From Candidatus Thorarchaeota archaeon (GTDB lineage: Archaea > Asgardarchaeota > Thorarchaeia > Thorarchaeales > Thorarchaeaceae), in the NCBI GenBank assembly GCA_016840825.1, contig JAEORN010000139.1:1-12933 (forward strand): a stretch of 12,933 nucleotides of DNA. Reading direction: 5' to 3'. Of the stretch, positions 7,688 through 12,933 are shown piece after piece. How positions within the stretch are numbered: the first letter of the stretch is position 1; each line of letters opens with the position of its first letter. Under the pieces are notes generated by a model. The model saw only the letters and a program-made list of their open reading frames with translations. It did not search any database and was not told the origin of the DNA. Both the position numbers and the translations under genes were made by a program.

Positions 7688-7707
7688 ATAGGGGTAAGTA
7701 CCCCTAT
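7688..7707. promoter_or_regulatory. Perfect 9+9 bp inverted repeat between regulator and ABC operon (operator or terminator)
   Basis: The arms ATAGGGGTA and TACCCCTAT are separated by only two bases (AG). The repeat begins two bases beyond the stop of the winged-helix gene and lies 90 bases ahead of the ABC ATPase start. The short spacer and dyad symmetry suit binding of a homodimeric winged-helix protein. An AT-rich minus-strand segment just downstream (CTTTATCTTTAATCC, 7686-7672) could be the TATA region of the ABC operon, which the repeat would then flank. A stem-loop terminator for the regulator gene is the alternative, since pyrimidine-rich sequence follows. Confidence 0.5.
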
Positions 7708-7709
7708 AT

Positions 7710-8468
7710 CTATACCAGAGCCATATTCTGTATTGTTGAGTGCGCCCATTCGGTAAGGACTAAGGGGCGCTCACGTCCAAATACACGTACAGTATTCAGG
7801 ATCTCAGCATCAAGGAGAGAACCTGTGTAGTACGATATCAGGCTCTTATCAAGGGACATTGTCCGACTCAATTCTGCTTGAGTCACTCGTCCTTTCTCAA
7901 AAACCTCACCTAGGATGGTCTTGATAGTAGGATTACGTGACAATGCGCTCAGCTTCAAAACCTGATCATTAGATGAAAAGTCAGCTGCAAAGAAATGCTT
8001 TGAGTTGCCTACCTTGATGGATATTATGTCGTTACTCTGTTCAAGGTTTCTAAGGTGATATTGCAACGCACCCATTGCACACTCAACAGAACGCTGTAAC
8101 TCACGTAGATGTATACCAGGATTCTGGAGGATTTCAAAGATTATGATGTCCCGAAGCTTTGGTGCCTTCTCTTCTGCCTTACGATCTATGACAACAGTCG
8201 CCAAAGACAGCGTGAATATCGTTGAAGGCGAAAATGCTCTTGTTAGAACTCCTGGAAAGAGAATAGATGTTCCACTACTGATTGGTGCTGCTAAGGAATG
8301 CATGTCTAAGGATAATATGCCATTATTCGTACTGGATGACATATCCTGCACAGCAAAATCAATAGTGTTGTTTAGAGAGCTGAAATAGAAGAAACTAAGA
8401 ACCCCTGATGTAACTAGGGAAAGCACTAGTATCAGATATAGTTTCTTAACTACCACTTTTTCTTTCAA
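7710..8468 (-). CDS. Membrane-anchored tandem winged-helix transcriptional regulator
   Basis: A 252-residue protein with an N-terminal membrane helix (about 9-30, LYLILVLSLVTSGVLSFFYF), a short polar loop, a second hydrophobic stretch (about 67-94) and then two winged-helix domains: wHTH1 (about 103-163; LRDIIIFEILQNPGIHLREL, then ALQYHLRNLEQ as recognition helix) and wHTH2 (about 178-245; GRVTQAELSRTMSLDKSLIS). This is the layout of archaeal one-component regulators in which an outside or membrane signal reaches DNA directly. The frame starts with TTG at 8468 directly preceded by AGGAG; GTG at codon 5 has better spacing and may be the true start. It precedes the ABC ATPase-permease pair on the same strand, with a perfect inverted repeat between, so control of the exporter is the natural hypothesis. 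No ligand domain is recognised. Confidence 0.75.
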   Translation of the reverse strand: MKEKVVVKKLYLILVLSLVTSGVLSFFYFSSLNNTIDFAVQDMSSSTNNGILSLDMHSLAAPISSGTSILFPGVLTRAFSPSTIFTLSLATVVIDRKAEEKAPKLRDIIIFEILQNPGIHLRELQRSVECAMGALQYHLRNLEQSNDIISIKVGNSKHFFAADFSSNDQVLKLSALSRNPTIKTILGEVFEKGRVTQAELSRTMSLDKSLISYYTGSLLDAEILNTVRVFGRERPLVLTEWAHSTIQNMALV

Positions 8469-8494
8469 CTCCTACATATGAGGTAACTGTTTCC

Positions 8495-8500
8495 CTTATA
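8495..8500 (-). promoter_or_regulatory. Candidate TATA box for the winged-helix regulator
   Basis: GCCTATAAGGG on the minus strand (8503-8493) is a good TATA match. Its distance of about 30 bases to the TTG start at 8468 predicts a leader of only a few bases. The preceding V4R gene ends at 8538, so the regulator is probably transcribed separately. Confidence 0.4.
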
Positions 8501-8537
8501 GGCACTTTGAATGTAGTAAACTCGTACTAATATCAAC

Positions 8538-9086
8538 TTAGCTCTTTGGGGGGTAGCTCAACTTAATGTGAAATGAACAGAAGTCCGCACCTGTGGAAGC
8601 ACAGGTTTCCTCTATGACTGTGAGGGTTTGGAATTCTATTCTATTATAATCGGTAAGATACTCGAGAACAGACTCTACGAAGCCTTTCAGGAAATAGCAT
8701 GAAGGCTCTTGGCTTTCGATTCCCTCAGCATATGGATTGTCCTTAATCTCGATAATTGCTTCTTCATCGAGCCAAAGTTTGTAAAGCTTGGAAATCTTGA
8801 TGTCACCAAAGGGTACAATGAGAGTTTCTAGTGCCATTTTGATGAATTCAATGATACCTTTGAAGTCACCGGGAGGCTTTTGTTTTCCTATCTTAAAGTA
8901 TTCGCGTTGTGCTTCAAGACCAGCTAGTCTTCCTGCACTATAATACAGATCACGAACACGGTCAGGAAACATTACTGCAATTCTACTCCCTATCTTATTC
9001 CAAGTTTTGGAAAAGAATGCACGCATCAAATCCCTTTCTTTTAGCTTACCTTGCCACCATGGAATGACATCATCCTGCTTTGACAT
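8538..9086 (-). CDS. V4R-domain (4-vinyl reductase-like, predicted ligand-binding) protein
   Basis: A 182-residue soluble protein. The C-terminal half has the V4R pattern: C130-YFLKGFVESVLEYL, then IEETC162 and GADFC170-SFHI, i.e. Cys-x4-Gly, E-E-x-Cys and G-x3-C-x-F. V4R domains share the Bet3/TRAPP fold and bind small hydrophobic molecules or act as sensor modules beside signalling and DNA-binding domains. The N-terminal part (1-100) is mostly helical with a basic, aromatic start (WWQGKLKERDLMRAFF) and is not recognised. The start is well supported by AAGGTGACAGG just upstream of ATG 9086. It follows the V4R-like gene of module A after 76 bases and is probably co-transcribed, but is clearly more divergent than the two module copies. 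No enzyme activity should be assumed. Confidence 0.75.
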   Translation of the reverse strand: MSKQDDVIPWWQGKLKERDLMRAFFSKTWNKIGSRIAVMFPDRVRDLYYSAGRLAGLEAQREYFKIGKQKPPGDFKGIIEFIKMALETLIVPFGDIKISKLYKLWLDEEAIIEIKDNPYAEGIESQEPSCYFLKGFVESVLEYLTDYNRIEFQTLTVIEETCASTGADFCSFHIKLSYPPKS

Positions 9087-9162
9087 AATCCTGTCACCTT
9101 GTGAATCTAGCTGACATTATCAGCGCTGAATAAGTGCTTTGTGTGGACGAATACTTTTCTTT

Positions 9163-9636
9163 CTATGAAAGACGAACATTCCAAACACACTCATCAGAGC
9201 CTGTCGCTCTAGACATTTCTTGAAAGACCTTTGATTTTACGCCTTTGAACTCTAGTATTGCTTCCATAATGCCACTGAATATCTCACAATAACCAAATCC
9301 TCTCATTCCTTCGAGAGAGACTTCTTGGCACCATACACAATCCTTGTCAGATACGCGAATCGACCCTCGAGCAGAATCCATATCGACATCTTGGGGTCGA
9401 CGGTCATATAGAATCTTGTAAACGGTATCTATTAACTTGGATACATCTTCTCGAGTTGTTATCGTATCCTTTGTTTTATCAGCTATCTCAGTATTGAGAT
9501 AGAGTTGGGATCCAACATCACGACCTATCTGTCGAAGAGCTTCATTAGCTTCTTCGATATTAGCCGTTTCACTTAGCACTCTATCTACTGTATGTGCATA
9601 TATCACATGAAGTAATGGATTATCTAGCTTGACCAT
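9163..9636 (-). CDS. Cys-rich V4R/Bet3(TRAPP)-like protein, module A
   Basis: A 157-residue soluble protein without signal or membrane segment. The N-terminal 75 residues look helical; the C-terminal half carries DKDC100-VWC103, GFGYC117-EIFSGIMEAILEF and ATGSDEC150-VWNVRL. The YC-x4-SG...helix...G-x3-C-x-W layout resembles the V4R domain and, by fold, the Bet3-type TRAPP subunits. The CxxC plus two further Cys could form a metal site. It is paralogous to the protein at 11960-12466: by eye 23 of 60 residues are identical over the C-terminal part, with all four Cys kept. It begins 24 bases after the stop of the roadblock/winged-helix gene, with AGAGGTC as ribosome binding site, so the two are almost certainly co-translated. 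Function unknown; a ligand-sensing or adaptor role for its neighbour is inferred. Confidence 0.7.
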   Translation of the reverse strand: MVKLDNPLLHVIYAHTVDRVLSETANIEEANEALRQIGRDVGSQLYLNTEIADKTKDTITTREDVSKLIDTVYKILYDRRPQDVDMDSARGSIRVSDKDCVWCQEVSLEGMRGFGYCEIFSGIMEAILEFKGVKSKVFQEMSRATGSDECVWNVRLS

Positions 9637-9660
9637 TTTAATGACCTCTATATTTTCCGA

Positions 9661-10635
9661 TTATAAGGTCTTGCCAATCATCTTGATAACTTTCCTATGC
9701 TTTGCCAGAATCTTGATGACTTCAGCATTAGCCACCCCAGCAGCTTCAGCAACTTCCTCAGTCGTTCTGGACCCATTGCACAGGTTCAGTATTTCAAGGT
9801 CTTCAGTCGGGATTTTTGCATCCTCGCCGCTAAATTTGGGACATTTGACAAATTTACCCATAGTCGATGGACCTTTAGAGGTGGTAGTGGTTTCTGCAAC
9901 AGGAACATCTACAATACCTTTTGAAGCAGCCCATCTTAAGCACTCGCTCACTCGTTCAGTAGGTTGGAACATTGAGTCTGCGATCTGAGTGATATTCATC
10001 GTTCCATCCACTAACATGAGAACATCAAAACCAAAGTTTCTGTACTTGGTTTTCATCTCGCCATATAAATCAGAATCAAGTGAGAGAGCATTAGAATAGG
10101 TAGGACCTCTTTTTGGAACAGTAGCTGGTTGAATAACGAAATCTTCTGGTGCTCGCAAAGTTTCAGTCGGAGGTTCTGGTTCAGGAGGTGCAGTAATAAT
10201 TGTGCTTTCAACGGATTTCTCTTCTGATGTAGTGGAAGCAGCCTTTATAGCAATGCTCTCCAAGACCTGTAGGTTAGTTTCCGCAGCATCCTCAAATTCA
10301 TCAGGAGGTGGAGGTAGTTCTATACCTTCAAGCAAACGCAGAACATTCTTCGTCTTTGCAATAGCAAGGCCTAATTGAAGCTCTGGAACATAAAGAACAG
10401 TAAGAATCCAATTTTCATCAACAGGTGAAAGAACGACTAGACCCTTCTCTGTGTCAATTGTCATCAGTCGTAAATCAGACTTGTATAGATTAATTGAGTC
10501 TTTTACCCGAGGAAATAGATCATCGGGAAACGCAAAACTAACAAAAGGTCTACCACCTTTCGTCATCAATGAATATCCAAGTACTTGATCATCAAATCTT
10601 AACTTGGAAAGAGCTCGTTCCAGATCACTTGACAT
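9661..10635 (-). CDS. Roadblock/LC7-like domain fused to tandem winged-helix domains, module A
   Basis: A 324-residue protein in three parts. Residues 1-105 resemble a roadblock/LC7 domain: VLGYSLMTKGGRPFVSFAFP, a helix, then GLVVLSPVDENWILTVLYVP and LGLAIAKTKNVLRLL. Residues 106-175 are a low-complexity Pro/Glu/Thr linker. Residues 185-320 hold two helix-turn-helix-like units: LYGEMKTKYRNFGFDVLMLVDG...ITQIADSM...CLRWAASKGIVDV (190-244) and LEILNLCNGSRTTEEVAEAAG...KVIKM (280-319), which look like a diverged internal repeat. Roadblock domains usually dimerise and serve as platforms for small GTPases, so DNA binding, protein binding or both are possible. The start has a strong ribosome binding site (GAGGTAGGG). 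It leads module A and its C-terminal half is paralogous to the gene at the right edge. Confidence 0.72.
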   Translation of the reverse strand: MSSDLERALSKLRFDDQVLGYSLMTKGGRPFVSFAFPDDLFPRVKDSINLYKSDLRLMTIDTEKGLVVLSPVDENWILTVLYVPELQLGLAIAKTKNVLRLLEGIELPPPPDEFEDAAETNLQVLESIAIKAASTTSEEKSVESTIITAPPEPEPPTETLRAPEDFVIQPATVPKRGPTYSNALSLDSDLYGEMKTKYRNFGFDVLMLVDGTMNITQIADSMFQPTERVSECLRWAASKGIVDVPVAETTTTSKGPSTMGKFVKCPKFSGEDAKIPTEDLEILNLCNGSRTTEEVAEAAGVANAEVIKILAKHRKVIKMIGKTL

Positions 10636-10830
10636 TATACCCTACCTCACGGTCTCTGCGGTCACATGGACTTGCGCGTACATCATTTCTTCCGAAGGCA
10701 CTCTGAAAAGCATTTTGGTGGTGTAGCTATTATCAAATGCTCATCATTTATCCATGCAATTTACCTAATTCAGAAACCATTAAGAGCTCTTGTAGTACGA
10801 ACCAAACATTAGAAACGAGGCTTAGACACG
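10636..10830. other. Divergent intergenic region
   Basis: This 195-base gap separates the minus-strand module A from the plus-strand membrane protein, so it should hold both promoters. It is AT-rich. Candidate TATA-like segments are GGATAAATG on the minus strand (about 10756-10748) for module A and TTTACCTAATT on the plus strand (about 10760-10770) for the membrane gene; neither is strong. A small palindrome, AAGAGCTCTT, lies at 10782-10791. No coding frame or RNA gene is apparent. Confidence 0.4.
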
Positions 10831-11415
10831 ATGAGAAACCTTTTTGGTGGTGTTATTGGGTGCATTCTTGGTGTTAGTTCCTTTGTGTTTCTAACCAATT
10901 CACTTCATCTTGTTTGGCCAAGTTTCCTCAATTCAATTTCTTTCATTCTTGAAGGTGCATTCTATCTAAATCTCTATACCTTCCCAGATACCAATCATTT
11001 GTTTCATTGGTTTGTTGCTTGGCTAATAGTAGGAATTGTAATCGCTGTTTTTTCAAAATCAATTTCTAATTCGATTAGGACTACTTTATGGACGGCTGTA
11101 ACTATTTTCATACTATTTATTGCAGGAGTCTTCATACAGAATCCATCGTTTTGGCAAAGCACAGATAGAAACTTCTTTCTCTTATTCTGGTTTATGAGAA
11201 GCATACTCACATCTATGATCACATTTGCATCTTCTATTCCATTGCTATTTGTAAAAAGACATGTTTCTAAAGAGAAGGAGATACTACCACCTACTAAAAT
11301 AGAAACTATCTGTAGTTGTGGAGCGGTGTATAAATCCAAGCCTCTGATTTGTGCTGAGTGTGGAAGGTATCTTGAATCGACCTTATCTCTCTCTGGTGAT
11401 GCCACCACCAAGTAA
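10831..11415 (+). CDS. Multi-pass membrane protein with C-terminal zinc ribbon
   Basis: A 194-residue protein, family not recognised. Five hydrophobic segments are seen at about 4-22, 28-49, 58-75, 84-102 and 115-141, then a charged linker (KRHVSKEKE) and a short zinc-ribbon-like tail: C161-x-C163-GAVYKSKPLI-C174-x2-C177-G. Such tails in archaeal membrane proteins usually lie in the cytoplasm and bind protein or nucleic acid; no specific role can be given. It is the only plus-strand gene between the two modules and is transcribed away from module A. Its last 33 bases overlap the end of the minus-strand membrane gene (11383-11934). The ATG at 10831 has only a weak, distant GAGG upstream. Confidence 0.7.
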   Translation: MRNLFGGVIGCILGVSSFVFLTNSLHLVWPSFLNSISFILEGAFYLNLYTFPDTNHLFHWFVAWLIVGIVIAVFSKSISNSIRTTLWTAVTIFILFIAGVFIQNPSFWQSTDRNFFLLFWFMRSILTSMITFASSIPLLFVKRHVSKEKEILPPTKIETICSCGAVYKSKPLICAECGRYLESTLSLSGDATTK

Positions 11416-11934
11416 TCCACCAATTACAGCAGCTATAGCTGGATATATTGAACTACTTAGAACAACCTCAAGAATGATCATGGACACGTCACTAATCAAC
11501 GCGAAGGGATCAGATGTCGCAATGAAAAACACAAGCAACCATGTAAGAAAAGCTGCGAGTAAGACAGAGAATAAAGCAGAAAGAATACCTTGAATGATAT
11601 CACGGGTCAGGAGTCCTGCAACAAGACCACCGGTTCCCCATGCAAGATAAGTCAATACAGTACCGCCTTGAGCACCGTAGCCTACATAGGTTCCTAGATT
11701 TACTGATGTCAGACTAGTTGGAAATAATATGGTTGATACTATCGTCAACTTTAGCTCAAGATCAGTACGTGAGAGAAAATCATTCACAATACTGGGATCA
11801 ATAATATCAGCAGGGATAAATTGCCCTATAGTAAGTACAACGAAAGTCATGACAAATGCTGCTATCAACCCTGCAAAGATTCCAGTGATTTGTCCCATAA
11901 GTACCATCCTCTTAGAGATTTGTTGATTTGACAC
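11383..11934 (-). CDS. Multi-pass membrane protein associated with module B
   Basis: A small integral membrane protein, not recognised. The hydrophobic stretches are near 16-40 (ITGIFAGLIAAFVMTFVVLT), 62-80, 90-110 (LTYLAWGTGGLVAGLLT), 113-140 (IIQGILSALFSVLLAAFLTWLL) and 148-179, the last ending in AVIGGLLGGGITRER. Gly/Ala-rich helices indicate close packing, and the family may be one of the many uncharacterised archaeal four-to-five-helix proteins. The frame opens with GTG at 11934, but ATG at 11898 (residue 13) has GAGG nine bases upstream and puts the first helix near the N-terminus, so it may be the true start. It begins 25 bases after the stop of the module B V4R-like gene, implying one transcript with module B. 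Its end overlaps the convergent zinc-ribbon gene by 33 bases. Confidence 0.7.
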   Translation of the reverse strand: MSNQQISKRMVLMGQITGIFAGLIAAFVMTFVVLTIGQFIPADIIDPSIVNDFLSRTDLELKLTIVSTILFPTSLTSVNLGTYVGYGAQGGTVLTYLAWGTGGLVAGLLTRDIIQGILSALFSVLLAAFLTWLLVFFIATSDPFALISDVSMIILEVVLSSSIYPAIAAVIGGLLGGGITRER

Positions 11935-11959
11935 CTTTTATGATTATTCCATATGGAAA

Positions 11960-12466
11960 TTAATCTCTAAGTTTTAGCGTCCAAGTACATGCGTCATCAC
12001 CAAGAGCCTTACATGCTTCTTGATATGATTCGGCATTAAAGCCTCTCAGTTCCATCACAGCATCAAAAACTCCACTGATTAGATTGCAATATTGTAAACC
12101 GGGCATATCATTGATAATGACACCAGCACAGATCACACAATCAGCATCCGTGAATTTGATAGTACGTTTGTCTGGACTTACCTCAACATTGGTGAATTCC
12201 TGTCCAGAATTCACTTTGTAAGCCAATCGTAATGTGCTCGAGAACTCTGCAAATGATACTGCATGCTCACGTATTCGATCCGCATAGTCCATAAGAAGGG
12301 TTTCACCAACTTTGAAACCTATGTCTTTCACCTTCTGATTGATGTCATCTACACTTGTGCTACTACTCATCAGCATATTCATCATTTCCCGATAAGTCGC
12401 TTGGTAGAGAGTTTTCGATACCTTATCGATTTTCAATGTCCATGCAAGTTTACCTTTCACACCCAT
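11960..12466 (-). CDS. Cys-rich V4R/Bet3(TRAPP)-like protein, module B
   Basis: A 168-residue soluble paralogue of the 9163-9636 protein. From ATG 12466 the conserved points are DADC110-VIC113, LQYC127-NLISGVFDAVMEL and LGDDAC160-TWTLKL; an extra Cys at 152 (QEAC) sits where canonical V4R domains carry a Cys and where the module A copy has Ser. The N-terminal half is helical and little conserved between the copies. A longer frame begins with GTG at 12475 directly after the upstream stop, but ATG 12466 is preceded by GGTGA at a good distance, with the GGTGA straddling the upstream stop codon, a tight coupling. As for module A, the partner gene is the winged-helix protein just upstream. Function is unknown; V4R identity rests on motif pattern, not on a search. 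Confidence 0.7.
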   Translation of the reverse strand: MGVKGKLAWTLKIDKVSKTLYQATYREMMNMLMSSSTSVDDINQKVKDIGFKVGETLLMDYADRIREHAVSFAEFSSTLRLAYKVNSGQEFTNVEVSPDKRTIKFTDADCVICAGVIINDMPGLQYCNLISGVFDAVMELRGFNAESYQEACKALGDDACTWTLKLRD

Positions 12467-12475
12467 TGCATTCAC

Positions 12476-12933
12476 CTACTTAGATTTTCGAATAAATCGC
12501 ACTGTTTTCCCTCTATACGGTACGAGGCATTGCAGTGCTTGGAAATACAATATTCCCAGCATATCAGCTATCTCGTGGAGTGTTCTATTTCCATCACATA
12601 GCTCAAGAACTGTGCGATGTTCCTTCTTTGCCTTCTTCAAATCACCCTCGAATATTGGTAGTTCAACTATCTCTCGCTCACTGAGTTCCTGCTCTTTTGG
12701 GCATTCGATCTTGACAATTCGTCGAGAAACGCACCATTGAACAATTTCAATTGCGCTTTCAAGTGGTCTTGCTAAATTCTCAGCTATCTTGAAGACGGTT
12801 CGTTTCTCGTCTACCATCATGAGAAGATCCATTCCTCTATTTGCAAAGCTATTTCTAAGCTCTCCATAGAGTGGTGAATCATTGAGCATGGCCTCACTAT
12901 AACGAGGACCTTTATGGACAACACAACCATGAC
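12476..12933 (-). CDS. Tandem winged-helix protein of module B, 5' end beyond the window
   Basis: The reading frame stays open from the stop at 12476 to the right edge. An internal ATG at 12889 gives 137 residues, but it is unlikely to be the start: the in-frame upstream codons read HKGPRYSEAMLNDSPLYGEL, which aligns with KRGPTYSNALSLDSDLYGEM (175-194) of the module A protein. The visible part has both helix-turn-helix units, LYGELRNSFANRGMDLLMMV...IVQWCVSRRIVKI and VLELCDGNRTLHEIADMLG...KTVRFI, about 22 of 58 residues identical by eye to module A over the first unit. The missing N-terminus is predicted to be a linker and roadblock domain. The linker between units is shorter and more charged than in module A. 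It is coupled to the V4R-like gene, whose ribosome binding site overlaps this stop codon. Confidence 0.75.
   Translation of the reverse strand, partial: HGCVVHKGPRYSEAMLNDSPLYGELRNSFANRGMDLLMMVDEKRTVFKIAENLARPLESAIEIVQWCVSRRIVKIECPKEQELSEREIVELPIFEGDLKKAKKEHRTVLELCDGNRTLHEIADMLGILYFQALQCLVPYRGKTVRFIRKSK

Noticed and set aside
8143..8388. Plus-strand open frame of 81 codons opposite the winged-helix regulator
   Set aside because: It is antisense to a gene with clear winged-helix and membrane features and has no supporting motif.
8538..9086. Assigning chlorophyll-pathway vinyl reductase activity to the V4R protein
   Set aside because: The V4R name comes from a bacterial pathway; archaeal V4R proteins are ligand-binding or sensor modules, and no photosynthesis genes are present.
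9120..9129. Ten-base palindrome TCAGCGCTGA between the two V4R genes
   Set aside because: Too short to be meaningful alone; the flanks do not extend the symmetry and no promoter is evident beside it.
10713..10853. Twelve-base direct repeat TTTTGGTGGTGT at 10713-10724 and 10842-10853
   Set aside because: The second copy is coding (FGGV) and the first is in a spacer; two copies of a low-complexity 12-mer are not strong evidence of a functional repeat.
1..12933. CRISPR arrays, insertion sequences, tRNA or rRNA genes
   Set aside because: No regularly spaced repeats, transposase-like protein, terminal inverted repeats or tRNA T-loop pattern outside coding sequence were found on reading both strands.

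Overview
The window looks like chromosomal DNA from an archaeon, most likely an Asgard (Thorarchaeota-like) lineage. The reasons are: a eukaryote-type ribosomal protein S26e (known from TACK/Asgard archaea, generally missing from Euryarchaeota), a TrmY-type tRNA methyltransferase, a class I lysyl-tRNA synthetase, a CDP-alcohol phosphatidyltransferase of the archaeal lipid type, GGTGA-type ribosome binding sites, TATA-like boxes, and several roadblock- and V4R/TRAPP-like proteins of the kind reported as abundant in Asgard genomes. The lineage call is inference; no rRNA or tRNA gene is present to anchor it. Base composition is moderately AT-rich by eye and I see no island of clearly different composition.

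Layout. Bases 1-1544 (+ strand): the 3' end of an unrecognised gene, then S26e, trmY and a PadR-type regulator, the last two overlapping by ATGA. Bases 1545-7598 (- strand) form one long tightly packed series, transcribed from right to left: ABC ATPase, FtsX-like permease, lysS, CDP-alcohol phosphatidyltransferase, PfkB-family sugar kinase. It meets the + strand PadR gene tail to tail with no spacer. Upstream of the ABC pair lies a membrane-anchored tandem winged-helix regulator (7710-8468); a perfect 9+9 bp inverted repeat sits between regulator and exporter and is a plausible operator or a terminator.

Bases 8538-12933 are the accessory-looking part. Two paralogous two-gene modules on the - strand each pair a tandem winged-helix protein (with an N-terminal roadblock/LC7-like domain in the complete copy) with a Cys-rich V4R/Bet3-like protein. 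Module A is 10635 to 9163, followed by a second, more divergent V4R protein (9086-8538). Module B starts beyond the right edge of the window and runs to 11960, followed at 25 bp by a multi-pass membrane protein (11934-11383). Between the modules a + strand membrane protein with a C-terminal zinc ribbon (10831-11415) overlaps that membrane gene by 33 bp, tail to tail.

Working idea: the right third encodes a duplicated sensing or scaffolding system in which a roadblock/winged-helix protein and a small Cys-rich V4R protein act together, with module B tied to the membrane. The left two thirds hold translation, lipid headgroup synthesis and a regulated ABC exporter. No mobile element, CRISPR array, tRNA or rRNA was found, and there is no gene-free stretch longer than about 195 bases.
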